Shown: positions 16,543-25,297, numbered from the stretch's first letter. The stretch is DNA of 32,327 nt from Chryseobacterium populi (GCF_000282115.1 NZ_AKJY01000067.1:1-32327); one strand, 5' to 3'. Program-made: numbers and translations. Notes: generated from the sequence alone by a model not told the origin.

Positions 16543-19500
16543 TTGTATAAAAATATATTCTCTGTTTTTCTTTTCATTTTTTTTTCAACTGTTCATTCCC
16601 AGAAATATAATACTGAATTTTATAATACTGATAATGGGCTTCCACAAAACAGTGTAAAGGATATTGTAAAAGATAAATACGGATTTATATGGATGACGAC
16701 CGAAAATGGGCTTGTAAGATACGATGGCATAAATTTTCTGGTGTATAAGAATTTCCCGCTAAACAGTCAGCGTTTTACTTATTTTTATGGTAATATTGAA
16801 AAGGACAGCATTTTTACAGGAATAGATTATGGAAACAAGGTACTGTTGCATGGAAAATATCCCAAAGCAATCAGAAATCTTAAAAAAATTCAAAATATTA
16901 TCACTAAAGGCAATACCAATTATTTTCTGTACTGCTCTAATTACAATTTCGATACCACTCAGGGAGGAAGCTTTTATATGAATTTCAAAAACGGCAGGTA
17001 TTATATAAAGGAAAATGCTTTAATATATGCATCTTATGATTCCGGAGCTGAAGAAAACCTGAAAATTAAGCTGATCCATACAAATATTCCGAAAATTTTC
17101 GTACTCGATGAGCAGATGTTCTATATAGATAGTCAAGCTAAAAAGGTCAGAAAAATAGAGGCCAATAAAATTACCAATTCTTACACCAGCCCATTGCTTA
17201 CGGATATTAACAGTAAAATATTTTGGAACAGGGTGAATAACCAGGTTTTTATCCTGAACAAAAATACTTTTTATACCTGCCTTTATGAAAAAGGACAGCT
17301 GAAAGTAACCCGGCTCGTTCAGATAGATCTTAAGGGAAATAACCTGAGGAGCGTTTATTATGATCAGTTTTACAGAAAGCTCTACTTGGGAGACGGTACA
17401 AAAGGCCTTCAAATCATTAGCTTATCAGATTTTGTTCCCTCTAAAAGAGACTCCCAAACATTTCCATCTGTTTTTTATTCTACATTACCTTATAGTGATT
17501 CTTCCGTGATTACCCCATCCGGAGACATCTATCATCGGAATGGATTTGTAGGAACCAAAAATTTCAAAAATTACACCCAATATTTTACAGATTATGATGA
17601 TAAAGGAAATATTATCATAAAAAATGAAAGAGAGCTGAGAGTCTATCAAAAAAAGTCTTCCTATAGAGATTTTGTGCTGGTTTCTACAGAGGAAAGCCAG
17701 ATTAAAGATTTTTTTTATGATGAAAACAGATATTATATGCTCACTATAAAATCAAAAATACATGGCAACACTGAGTTTAATGGGATGCTCACTTTATATA
17801 AAGACAAATCTTTTGGAGAAATAGAGAAGAAATTTTTCTTTAACATAGAAACTACAAAATTCTTAAAAACGGATAATGACCATATATTGGTAGGCACTAT
17901 AAACGGATTGTATAAAGTATCATTGAAATCAAACAAAATATCCAGATTAGCAACGAGCAACAATTTATCCATCCGTAATATTGTAAGAACCAGGGACGGA
18001 AATTTCTGGGTCACCACTCTTGGAAAAGGATTCTACCTGTTAAAAAATGATATTCTGATCAAAATGCCCTGCGATATAAATCAGAACCTTTCTTCAGCCC
18101 ATACGATACTGGAAGATCAAAAAGGTTTTTTCTGGATACCTTCCAACAATGGTTTATATAGAGTTCACAAAGACCAGCTTTTAAAATATGCTGAGAATAA
18201 AAATTATACAGTACACTATTACCGGTTTTCTAAAAAAGCAGGCTTCGATACCAATGAGTTTAACGGTGGCTGCAATATCACCGGGAATCAATTAAAAAAC
18301 GGAGAATTCGTTCTTCCTTCCCTTGATGGCCTGGTGTTTTTTGATCCCATGAAAGTTAAGGCATATTATCCTCAGAATATATATCTGGAAAGGGCTCAAA
18401 TTGATGATAAAGAAGTATATTTTCAAAACCGCTTATATGCCACACAGAAATCTAACCGGATCGATATATTTATCGATGTTCCGTATTATGCCAATACGGA
18501 TAATATTATGATTTATGCCAAGCTGAGCGGGGTACCCAATGCAAAATGGGAGCTGATCGGAAAAAACAGAAAATTTTCTGCCTTCAACCTGGGTTACGGA
18601 AATCATCTCCTTACTATAAAAATGCTTGTCTCAGACAGCGGTAAGTTTGCTTATAAAAAAGTAAATATTATTATTCCGCCTTATTTTTACCAAACCTTTT
18701 GGTTTAAAACCCTTGTATTTTTGGGATTATCTTTTTTGGTTTACCTTTTAGTGAAATGGAGAATAGGCTTTCTGACCAGAAAAAATTATGAGCTGGAAAA
18801 AATCATCAGTTTAAGAACCAAAAATCTTTCTGATACGGTAGAGAATTTAGAAATCACCAAGATAAAACTCAGAAAAGAAATTGAGCTGCAGAAAAAACTT
18901 ATTGGCACCATTACCCATGACATCACTACTCCGGTAAAATTTATTGCCATGATTACAGATGAAGTGATGGAAAAGAAAGAATTTGACCAGCTGCGTACTG
19001 AAAAAGTCTTTTCTTCAATTCATAAATCATCCCATCAGTTGTATAATTTTACAATGACCTTAAAAGAATATGCAGATATCTATTATCACCACCGGTCAGA
19101 CGAATCAAAGCTTTATTCTTTATATAAGCTTGTGGAAGAAAAGAAAATACTTTTTAATGCCATCGCTGAAAACAACAACACCATCATCAACAACGACGTC
19201 AATAAGAACATCTATACCTGGATCAGCAAAAACATCCTGGCTGCCATTATCCATAATCTCCTGGACAATTCTGTAAAATTTACAAAAAACGGGGCAATAA
19301 CAATCAGCAGTGATATTTACGAAGAAAATATTATCCTGATGCTCCAGGATACCGGGACTGGTATGGATGAACAGAAAATAGAATATTATACCCAGCTTCA
19401 GGATAATATTGAACACGAGAAATTATTATTACAAAAATATGGTATGGGGCTTCACCTCGTCCTGCAATTATTACAAATGATCGAAAGTAAAATTATCTTC

Positions 19501-19563
19501 AAAAAGAATAAATTAAGAGGAACCTCTTTTACATTAATTTTAAAAAATAAGAAAGATGATTAA
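16543..19563 (+). CDS. Two-component sensor histidine kinase with periplasmic propeller (copy 1)
   Basis: This 1006-residue protein has a signal peptide ending VHSQ (1-19). A periplasmic beta-propeller has regulator-propeller blades such as KYGFIWMTTENGLVRYDG (about 46-63), RTRDGNFWVTT and GFFWIPSNNGLYRV, followed by a Y_Y_Y-like domain. One membrane helix spans about 722-740. The kinase core has His792 in ITHDITTPVKF, the N box HNLLDNSVKFTKNG, G1 DTGTGMDE and G2 YGMGLHLVLQL. It would sense an outside ligand and phosphorylate the regulator encoded next, whose start overlaps its end by 8 nt. The start codon is TTG: a TAA lies two codons upstream in frame, and the next Met would remove the signal peptide. 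It is built like hybrid polysaccharide-sensing kinases but lacks a fused receiver and AraC domain. Confidence 0.93.
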   Translation: MYKNIFSVFLFIFFSTVHSQKYNTEFYNTDNGLPQNSVKDIVKDKYGFIWMTTENGLVRYDGINFLVYKNFPLNSQRFTYFYGNIEKDSIFTGIDYGNKVLLHGKYPKAIRNLKKIQNIITKGNTNYFLYCSNYNFDTTQGGSFYMNFKNGRYYIKENALIYASYDSGAEENLKIKLIHTNIPKIFVLDEQMFYIDSQAKKVRKIEANKITNSYTSPLLTDINSKIFWNRVNNQVFILNKNTFYTCLYEKGQLKVTRLVQIDLKGNNLRSVYYDQFYRKLYLGDGTKGLQIISLSDFVPSKRDSQTFPSVFYSTLPYSDSSVITPSGDIYHRNGFVGTKNFKNYTQYFTDYDDKGNIIIKNERELRVYQKKSSYRDFVLVSTEESQIKDFFYDENRYYMLTIKSKIHGNTEFNGMLTLYKDKSFGEIEKKFFFNIETTKFLKTDNDHILVGTINGLYKVSLKSNKISRLATSNNLSIRNIVRTRDGNFWVTTLGKGFYLLKNDILIKMPCDINQNLSSAHTILEDQKGFFWIPSNNGLYRVHKDQLLKYAENKNYTVHYYRFSKKAGFDTNEFNGGCNITGNQLKNGEFVLPSLDGLVFFDPMKVKAYYPQNIYLERAQIDDKEVYFQNRLYATQKSNRIDIFIDVPYYANTDNIMIYAKLSGVPNAKWELIGKNRKFSAFNLGYGNHLLTIKMLVSDSGKFAYKKVNIIIPPYFYQTFWFKTLVFLGLSFLVYLLVKWRIGFLTRKNYELEKIISLRTKNLSDTVENLEITKIKLRKEIELQKKLIGTITHDITTPVKFIAMITDEVMEKKEFDQLRTEKVFSSIHKSSHQLYNFTMTLKEYADIYYHHRSDESKLYSLYKLVEEKKILFNAIAENNNTIINNDVNKNIYTWISKNILAAIIHNLLDNSVKFTKNGAITISSDIYEENIILMLQDTGTGMDEQKIEYYTQLQDNIEHEKLLLQKYGMGLHLVLQLLQMIESKIIFKKNKLRGTSFTLILKNKKDD

Positions 19564-20170
19564 AAACATCCTGATAGCTGATGACCATGATGTGGTACTG
19601 GCCGGAACTACCATGATTTTAGAATCCAGAATACCTGATATTCTGATTGATCAGGCTCAAGATTATCCGGAAGCTCTAGACAAAATATCCAGACGGAAAT
19701 ATGATCTCGTTATCCTGGATATCAATATGCCTGAGAGTAAGAACAAGAAAATGATCTCTGAAATTAAAGAGACCGATCCGGACATCAAAATATTGGTTTT
19801 TTCTGCCTACGAAGAAGAAATTGCTATACAGTATATCAAAGAAGGAGCTAATGGCTACATTAATAAGCTGAGTAAGGTGGATGAGATTTCTGAGGCTGTA
19901 AAAAAGATGTTTTCTGATGGATATTATTATCCTTCAAACATTGCCATCAAGCTGCTGCAGCGCTCTCCCCTGGATTCCATAAAAAGCCTATCTGAAAGGG
20001 AATATGAAATTTTTACTCTTATAACAAGAGGGTTCGGAAACCTTGAAATTTCAAATACCCTGAATATACAGATGCCAACCATCAGTACTTATAAAAAAAG
20101 GATTCATAAAAAGCTGCAGACCAACAATGTGGCAGACCTTATCAGGCTTTATCAGAATTATATCACTTAA
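19556..20170 (+). CDS. NarL-type response regulator (copy 1)
   Basis: This 204-residue response regulator is the predicted partner of the kinase ending at 19563; the two overlap by 8 nt, implying translational coupling. The receiver domain (1-120) has Asp9-Asp10 (IADDHDVV), the phospho-acceptor Asp55 (LVILDINMPE) and the conserved Lys in GYINKLSK. The LuxR-type helix-turn-helix (about 140-200) reads LSEREYEIFTLITRGFGNLE then ISTYKKRIHKKL. It probably binds DNA as a dimer at inverted repeats; the palindrome at 20359-20376, upstream of the next gene, is an obvious candidate. It is clearly paralogous to the regulator at 25821. Confidence 0.95.
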   Translation: MIKNILIADDHDVVLAGTTMILESRIPDILIDQAQDYPEALDKISRRKYDLVILDINMPESKNKKMISEIKETDPDIKILVFSAYEEEIAIQYIKEGANGYINKLSKVDEISEAVKKMFSDGYYYPSNIAIKLLQRSPLDSIKSLSEREYEIFTLITRGFGNLEISNTLNIQMPTISTYKKRIHKKLQTNNVADLIRLYQNYIT

Positions 20171-20228
20171 TCGTTAAAATAATACAATAGAAACCTGTTT
20201 CCGGATATTAGCCTTTGAAGCAGATAGG

Positions 20229-20264
20229 ATTCCAGAGCCGAGCATTTTCAGTTCTGGAATTTTC
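20229..20264 (+). terminator. Possible terminator after response regulator 1
   Basis: ATTCCAGA (20229-20236) and TCTGGAAT (20253-20260) can pair, followed by TTTC. The stem is short and the loop is 16 nt, so it is moderate at best. Confidence 0.4.
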
Positions 20265-20358
20265 AATTTATTAATATTTATAAATTATTAATGTTAATAA
20301 ACCAATTAAACTCACTCCCGGTTTTAACCCAAAAAACAAATTTCTCATTTAAGAATTT

Positions 20359-20398
20359 TGTAGAAAATTTTCTACATTGAGCGTTATTTTTTTCTACA
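20359..20398. promoter_or_regulatory. Palindromic operator candidate with an extra half-site
   Basis: TGTAGAAAATTTTCTACA (20359-20376) is a perfect 18-bp palindrome. A further half-site, TTTTCTACA, lies at 20390-20398, 22 bp (about two helical turns) after the matching half of the palindrome. It lies about 250 bp before the first secreted-protein gene of copy 1. The TGTA-N10-TACA form recurs at 25258-25275. The rest of the spacer (20171-20626) is AT-rich with no gene and no clear -7 box. Confidence 0.6.
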
Positions 20399-20626
20399 AA
20401 CAGTGATATCTTATTGCATATTTTTTTTTCTAATTTTACACTAATCCGATAAACAAAAGGAAATAATTGATTACATCATTAAATTTTTCTTTAATAAACT
20501 AATAACAAATCTTTTGATCTCTAAACCATGCAACTCCATTTTCATGACTTATCAATCCTGAACAATTTAAATTTTTAAAAATTTCAATCCAAAAAAAAAT
20601 TACAAAATAATTAAAAATAATACAAA

Positions 20627-22204
20627 ATGCTTAAAAATTTAACAAAACTCTATGCTACAACAGGATTGTTGGTTTCCGGTATTGTCTTTTCACAAGCCGG
20701 ATCTGTTGGCATCAATACTCCTAACCCGGGTTCCACATTGGATATTAACGGGTCTCTGGCTGCACAGTACAGTCCGGTAAATACGACTCCCTATGCATTA
20801 TCTGCTACTGATTTTCATGTATCTTATAATGGTACATCCAACGCAGTATTTAATCTTCCGGCTGCCATAAGTGGTATTGGAAATTTTAAAGGCCGGATGT
20901 ATACCATCAAGAACAACACTAATTTTTCGATCACCGTAAATCCTGCAGGTGCAGAAACCATCAACGGAAATACAAGTGTTTTGGTACCGGCGAATCAAAG
21001 TGTACAATTGATCAACACGGGGCTCACCGGAGCCAACTCGACTTGGGAAGTGGTTTCAATAGGCTCCTCTTCAACCGGTGATTATATTGTTGTAAAACCC
21101 AATACACTTCAGGCTGCATCTCCTGGTTCGGATGTCACATTTGCTTCTGTAATAGCATCAAACAATATTACCTATAACTCGGGGGTATTTAATTTAAAAG
21201 CCGGTAAAACTTATATCCTGCGTTGTCAGCTGCATGCTATTAATTTTTCTGACGCCGGTGGTTTTTTTATCTACGAATGGGTTGATGCATCCAATAATTC
21301 TGTGCTTCCATCAAGTACTATGGGAGTTGTTGATGCAATCAGTACCTTTCCAGATACAGTAGGCGGACAGCCGGAAGCTTATGCTATTTACAGGCCGACT
21401 GCAGATATCGGGGTCAAAGTAAGGCTTACCAATGGAGCCGGGACTGCAAGCTTACATTCAGACATAGGTATGATAGCCATCACGGAACTTGAAGGCGGCA
21501 GTGGCAACGGAACAACAATAATCAACAACAATATTACATCCAGCAATGGCCTTACCATGTCCGGTACTGATGTGAAACTGGGCGGTACCCTTTCTCAGGC
21601 AACCGATATTGCTACTGCCGGAAATAACCTGAGCATCAATGGAACCGGAAAGGTTTTGCTAGGTACGAATACGGTACCTGCGGGAGCCGCTAATTCTAAA
21701 ATTGTTATTGATAACGGCACTACCAATGGAGCACTGCAGATAAAAGACGGTACCCAGCAGCTGGGTTATGTACTAACCAGTGATGCGAACGGCCTGGCAA
21801 CGTGGTCATCAACTGTTACCACAGCATTTGCCAATAACTGGACGTCTTATACAGGAACCTTAACCAATCCTTTCACAGGAGCTTCAGGAGGAGGAAACCT
21901 ACCTACTGGAATTTCAGTAACGATTCCTGCAAGAGGATGGTATTTTTTCCGTAGTGGTATTGCAATAAATTCTGACTGTAATGATTATACTTTTTACATC
22001 GATGGGATCGGGGATGTCTGGAAGAGTTACTGTACTTCTAATACCCCAGTTTTTATGGCTCCAAGAGATCAGAACCGGGTATTGTATTTTTCCGCCCCGG
22101 GCACCTATCCTATTTTAGCAATCAAAACAAACTTAGTAGTCCCTGCCGGTTTTAATGTAGGAAATCCTAGTTTTTATTTGGATTTTGTAAAATTTCAAAA
22201 CTAA
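20627..22204 (+). CDS. Secreted multidomain protein with VGINT leader module
   Basis: This 525-residue protein has a signal peptide ending in FSQ (about 1-22). The mature part starts with GSVGINTPNPGSTLDINGSL, then a roughly 130-residue module that is paralogous to the N-terminus of the next gene's product (NLPAAISGIGNFKGRMYTI, then TWEVVSIGSS). A jelly-roll-like segment (about 160-290; NSGVFNLKAGKTYILRCQLH) resembles a C1q/TNF fold. A repeat-rich linker (GLTMSGTDVKLGG..., typical of fibre-like proteins) and a last beta domain (about 400-525) follow. No type IX secretion C-terminal domain is evident. The role is unknown; adhesive or ligand-binding surface fibres are a guess. It probably answers to the adjacent two-component system. 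Confidence 0.75.
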   Translation: MLKNLTKLYATTGLLVSGIVFSQAGSVGINTPNPGSTLDINGSLAAQYSPVNTTPYALSATDFHVSYNGTSNAVFNLPAAISGIGNFKGRMYTIKNNTNFSITVNPAGAETINGNTSVLVPANQSVQLINTGLTGANSTWEVVSIGSSSTGDYIVVKPNTLQAASPGSDVTFASVIASNNITYNSGVFNLKAGKTYILRCQLHAINFSDAGGFFIYEWVDASNNSVLPSSTMGVVDAISTFPDTVGGQPEAYAIYRPTADIGVKVRLTNGAGTASLHSDIGMIAITELEGGSGNGTTIINNNITSSNGLTMSGTDVKLGGTLSQATDIATAGNNLSINGTGKVLLGTNTVPAGAANSKIVIDNGTTNGALQIKDGTQQLGYVLTSDANGLATWSSTVTTAFANNWTSYTGTLTNPFTGASGGGNLPTGISVTIPARGWYFFRSGIAINSDCNDYTFYIDGIGDVWKSYCTSNTPVFMAPRDQNRVLYFSAPGTYPILAIKTNLVVPAGFNVGNPSFYLDFVKFQN

Positions 22205-22260
22205 TATGATATACATTTCCCTTCCAAAGTATACGATTCTAAATACATAAAGTTGAAAAC

Positions 22261-22298
22261 TGAACTGCTGCAACTCCCTCACTTTAAGCAGCAGTTCA
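22261..22298 (+). terminator. Hairpin after the first secreted-protein gene
   Basis: TGAACTGCTGC (22261-22271) pairs perfectly with GCAGCAGTTCA (22288-22298). No T tract follows, so it may be a transcript-stabilising hairpin rather than a terminator. Confidence 0.4.
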
Positions 22299-22484
22299 TT
22301 AAGATCAGAAATAACATAATGCGTTTCTGAAATGGTAAAATCATATTGAAGATTCAGTCAATTAAAACAAATAGCATTTTCCTGTCCCGGAAGAGTGCAT
22401 AATTCTATACTGACCAATCCATATTGTGATCCATCCAATTATTTTTCTTCATTTTCTTACTTTATTAAATCTAAATTTTTGTCT

Positions 22485-23414
22485 ATGAAAAAAACGTTTT
22501 GTCTTACTTTATTGGCCGGTTTGAGCAGTATCATGAATTATTCGCAAACCCATAATGTAGGAATTGACACTTCTGCCCCGGGAAGCAAGTTAACGGTTAA
22601 CGGCTCATTCGCAGCAACTTATAAAACAGTTACTTCCAGCAGTCTTGTCGATGCCAATGATTATTATATAGCCTATAACGGCAATAGCAACGGAACTTTA
22701 ACCCTGCCTGCCGCCATAGCCGGAGAAGGTAATTTTATAGGACGTACCTATCATTTTAAGAACACGGGATCAGCAGTACTTACCATAGCAACCAACGGTG
22801 CAGAATTAATAGATAACCAAAGCGGATCCGGCGTACCGAATATCTCTGTTCCGCCCGGTTATTATGCTTTTTTTATAAGCAAAGGAACAACTACCGGAAC
22901 AACCTGGGAGCTTATTTTGCTTTCAAGCTCTAACGGAGTTCCGGCTGCCGCTACAACGTACCCTTTTTCTGCCATAAGTACTACGACAAGGCAGAGTCTT
23001 CCGGCGACCATCGGTGCCGGTCCGTATGTTACAGGAGAGATTAATTATGCTCAGGGGGCAGTTATTAATGCAGGTGGAGCATTCAATACCGGAAGCGGAA
23101 GATTTACAGCTCCTGACAATGGATATTATATGTTCTATGGGTCAACCCAGTTTGATAATGGTGCTGTTTCAGGTAACCCCACTTTTGCATGGAATGTATT
23201 GTATCTTATAAAAAACTACAGTACAACTCCTAATAACATCCTGGTACAATCTCATCATATCAATTCGGGACCACTGTCCAGTACCAATGTCTCATGTATT
23301 ACTTACCTAAATGCCGGAGAAACAGTCAGTATGGCTTCAGCTGCAGCAGTAAGCAGCGGCACTGTTTACCAGGTGGTGGTAAGCACTTTATATGGTCATA
23401 AAATTGCCAACTAA
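22485..23414 (+). CDS. Secreted C1q-like protein with VGIDT leader module
   Basis: This 309-residue protein starts at ATG 22485, where a good signal peptide begins (MKKTFCLTLLAGLSS...YSQ); an in-frame ATG at 22395 would bury the signal. The mature N-terminus HNVGIDTSAPGSKLTVNGSF and the following 130 residues match the neighbour's leader module (LPAAIAGEGNFIGRTYHF, then TWELILLSSSN). The C-terminal 140 residues look like a C1q domain: FNTGSGRFTAPDNGYYMFYG in the middle, YLNAGETVSMASA near the end, and a closing VVSTLYGHKI strand. C1q/TNF domains usually trimerise and bind ligands. Function here is unknown. It ends at a strong shared terminator. Confidence 0.8.
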   Translation: MKKTFCLTLLAGLSSIMNYSQTHNVGIDTSAPGSKLTVNGSFAATYKTVTSSSLVDANDYYIAYNGNSNGTLTLPAAIAGEGNFIGRTYHFKNTGSAVLTIATNGAELIDNQSGSGVPNISVPPGYYAFFISKGTTTGTTWELILLSSSNGVPAAATTYPFSAISTTTRQSLPATIGAGPYVTGEINYAQGAVINAGGAFNTGSGRFTAPDNGYYMFYGSTQFDNGAVSGNPTFAWNVLYLIKNYSTTPNNILVQSHHINSGPLSSTNVSCITYLNAGETVSMASAAAVSSGTVYQVVVSTLYGHKIAN

Positions 23415-23449
23415 ATTCCTTTTTTTAGTATAAATTCATTCCTAAAGAA

Positions 23450-23478
23450 AAAACGCCAAAGCTCTGCTTTGGCGTTTT
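23450..23478. terminator. Bidirectional terminator between C1q-like and VOC genes
   Basis: AAAACGCCAAAGC (23450-23462) and GCTTTGGCGTTTT (23466-23478) form a perfect 13-bp stem with a 3-nt loop, flanked by A and T tracts. It serves both convergent genes. Confidence 0.92.
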
Positions 23479-23520
23479 GCTTATACCTGGCTTTCCCGGT
23501 TATCTTTTTCCGGTCTGAAT

Positions 23521-23895
23521 TTATTTAGGCTCCCAGAGCTCAATTTTGTTGCCTTCCATGTCAATAATATGAACAAATTTCCCATAATCATAAGTTGCTA
23601 TATCATCAACAATCGTTACCTCTTCTTTTTTAAGCTCTTCAACCAATGCTTCCAGATCTGCTACTCTATAGTTGATCATAAATTCTTTTTCGGAAGGTTC
23701 AAAATATTTTGTGGTCTCAGGAAACGGGCTCCATTGGGTAGAGCCATCTCTGGTAGGGTCATCAGCTTCTTTCCATTCAAAGGTTGCCCCATAATCATTA
23801 GTATCTAAACCAAGATGGGTTTTATACCATTCTTTCATTTTGTTTACGTCTCTGCATTTAAAAAAAACGCCGCCAATACCTGTTACTTTTTTCAT
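23521..23895 (-). CDS. VOC (glyoxalase/bleomycin-resistance) family protein
   Basis: This 124-residue protein has the paired beta-alpha-beta-beta-beta layout of the vicinal oxygen chelate superfamily. The N-terminal half reads VTGIGGVFFKCRDVNKMKEW then YKTHLGLDTND. The C-terminal half reads FMINYRVADLEALVEELKKE and ends with FVHIIDMEGNKIELWEP, whose Glu is the usual metal ligand. Single-module members act as dimers; substrates range from methylglyoxal adducts to antibiotics, and none can be assigned here. It has its own promoter and is divergent from the MarR gene. Confidence 0.9.
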   Translation of the reverse strand: MKKVTGIGGVFFKCRDVNKMKEWYKTHLGLDTNDYGATFEWKEADDPTRDGSTQWSPFPETTKYFEPSEKEFMINYRVADLEALVEELKKEEVTIVDDIATYDYGKFVHIIDMEGNKIELWEPK

Positions 23896-23915
23896 TTCTT
23901 ATTATTTGTTTTAAT

Positions 23916-23945
23916 CAAAATTAAATTGAACATGAAACCAAACAA
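23916..23945 (-). promoter_or_regulatory. Bacteroidota-type promoter for the VOC gene
   Basis: On the minus strand TTG (23943-23945) and TAATTTTG (23916-23923) are 19 nt apart, an exact -7 match, 20 nt before the start codon. Confidence 0.65.
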
Positions 23946-24097
23946 TTTCACATGGGTTAAAACTATTACTATTTTTTATTATTTGAAACTCTTTTAAACA
24001 AGTTTTGATATTTTAAAACAGGAAGTTTCCTGATTTACTGCTCAGTTGTGCATGTTCATATTCACTCCTTTTTACAAGCCTCAATGTTTATTAAAAA

Positions 24098-24130
24098 TTG
24101 GTATGATTTAAATAAAAATAAATATCTTTA
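24098..24130 (+). promoter_or_regulatory. Candidate promoter for the MarR operon
   Basis: TTG (24098-24100) and TATCTTTA (24123-24130) are 22 nt apart; the -7 box has one mismatch. The palindrome at 24132 starts 1 nt downstream. Confidence 0.4.
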
Positions 24131-24131
24131 T

Positions 24132-24148
24132 AACTAAGATAATTAGTT
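24132..24148. promoter_or_regulatory. Palindromic operator candidate for the MarR regulator
   Basis: AACTAAGATAATTAGTT has perfect 6-bp arms (AACTAA / TTAGTT) with a 5-nt centre, 13 nt before the MarR start codon. The position, overlapping the expected transcript start, fits autorepression. Confidence 0.55.
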
Positions 24149-24161
24149 AAAAGATTAATCA

Positions 24162-24623
24162 ATGACTAAAAATAATTTTCAACAGTTCAGGACAGCAAGC
24201 AGACAATATTCTGATGCTTCGATCTTCATGCATGAGGCTATTGCCCGAAAAGCCGGATTATCAGGGGCAGATCATAAATATTTAGGACTTATACTCCAGC
24301 ATGAGTCTATAACAGCAGGTGAAATATCCAGGCTAACCGGACTAACGACAGGCGCAGTGACAGGATTAATAGACCGTTTGGAGAAAAAGGAACTCCTTAA
24401 AAGACAGTTCATCAAAGAAGACAGAAGAAAAGTAATTATCATCCCCAATATAGAAAACAGCATGAAGCTTTTAAAACCTTTTTTTGAGGAATTACAGAAA
24501 AAAACGATGGAGTTAATTTCAACTTTTTCAGAAAAAGAACGGGCAGCTATTGAACGTTATTTCCTGGAAGCAACAGCCATCATGAAAGAAACATCTGATA
24601 ACTTAAACAAAAAAAGCAAATAA
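24162..24623 (+). CDS. MarR family transcriptional regulator
   Basis: This 153-residue winged-helix protein has the MarR arrangement: an N-terminal dimer helix, the recognition unit ITAGEISRLTGLTTGAVTGL (about 50-69), then IDRLEKKELLKRQF and the wing DRRKVIIIP. A C-terminal helix completes the dimer interface. Such proteins usually repress their own operon until a small molecule binds. It is followed after 1 nt by a membrane-protein gene, so the two form an operon, and the palindrome at 24132 is its probable operator. Confidence 0.9.
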   Translation: MTKNNFQQFRTASRQYSDASIFMHEAIARKAGLSGADHKYLGLILQHESITAGEISRLTGLTTGAVTGLIDRLEKKELLKRQFIKEDRRKVIIIPNIENSMKLLKPFFEELQKKTMELISTFSEKERAAIERYFLEATAIMKETSDNLNKKSK

Positions 24624-24624
24624 C

Positions 24625-25128
24625 ATGGAAAGTTTAACAGCAAGCTATTTAACAAGAGCCGAAATATCGCTTTGCATTACAACACTCATCTATTTTTTAA
24701 TGAATGGGGCACAGATTTTTGAAACTTTTGTATTTGTCCCCAAATGGGTTTCATCTCCACCGGATAATTTTAAGCTCTTACTGGACGGAAAAGGGATAAG
24801 CCTTAAAATCTTCTGGATCATCTTCCATTCCCTGCATGAGATAACTTTCATCCTTGCGATTATTTTCTGCTGGAAAATTGATCCGGTCAGAAACTGGCTT
24901 TTAATTCTGTTGGCAGTACACATCGCAGTCAGAGTCTGGACTCTTACTTTCTTTGCACCAAACATTATAGATTTTCAGAAAATAGCTGAAACACAGGTAG
25001 CTTCAGAAAATTTAACCGCAAGGACCTCACTCTGGCAAACGCTCAATTACATCAGGGTGGCTGTTTTTGTTGCGGTTTCTTTCGGGTTTATCCCATTGTG
25101 TATTAAATTATTTGCAATGCGGCAATAA
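24625..25128 (+). CDS. Four-helix membrane protein, partner of the MarR regulator
   Basis: This 167-residue inner-membrane protein has four hydrophobic segments: ISLCITTLIYFLMNGAQIFE (about 14-33), an IFWIIFHSLHEITFILAIIF region (58-80), LLILLAVHIAVRVWTLTFFA (90-112) and VAVFVAVSFGFIPLCIKL (145-163). I do not recognise a named family; the layout is reminiscent of DUF1772-like small membrane proteins. The start is 1 nt after the MarR stop, so it is co-transcribed and probably the target of that regulator, perhaps in export or detoxification (inference). Confidence 0.75.
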   Translation: MESLTASYLTRAEISLCITTLIYFLMNGAQIFETFVFVPKWVSSPPDNFKLLLDGKGISLKIFWIIFHSLHEITFILAIIFCWKIDPVRNWLLILLAVHIAVRVWTLTFFAPNIIDFQKIAETQVASENLTARTSLWQTLNYIRVAVFVAVSFGFIPLCIKLFAMRQ

Positions 25129-25149
25129 ATCATGGCGGGTATTGAGATA

Positions 25150-25224
25150 TGAGACGCTAGACACTAGACATCGGATAGTAGACTAATTTACATGAAAGTC
25201 TTAAGTCTGGGGTCTAGCGTCTCA
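25150..25224. repeat. Inverted repeat, candidate dispersed REP-like element
   Basis: TGAGACGCTAGAC (25150-25162) and GTCTAGCGTCTCA (25212-25224) are perfect inverted copies, 49 nt apart. Between and beside the arms are related words (ACTAGACATC, GTAGAC, GTCTGG, ATCTGATACCAGAC). There is no T tract. The composition differs from the AT-rich surroundings. It resembles short intergenic palindromic repeats found in many copies in bacterial genomes; only one copy is in this window. Confidence 0.6.
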
Positions 25225-25257
25225 CATCTGATACCAGACAGATATTCCAATTCAATA

Positions 25258-25297
25258 TGTAGTATTCATAGTACATAAAGGTCATATAAATACTACA
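25258..25297. promoter_or_regulatory. Operator candidate upstream of the broken secreted-protein gene
   Basis: TGTAGTATTCATAGTACA (25258-25275) has the TGTA-N10-TACA form seen at 20359. Its left arm TGTAGTATT also has a perfect inverted partner, AATACTACA, at 25289-25297. Confidence 0.5.
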
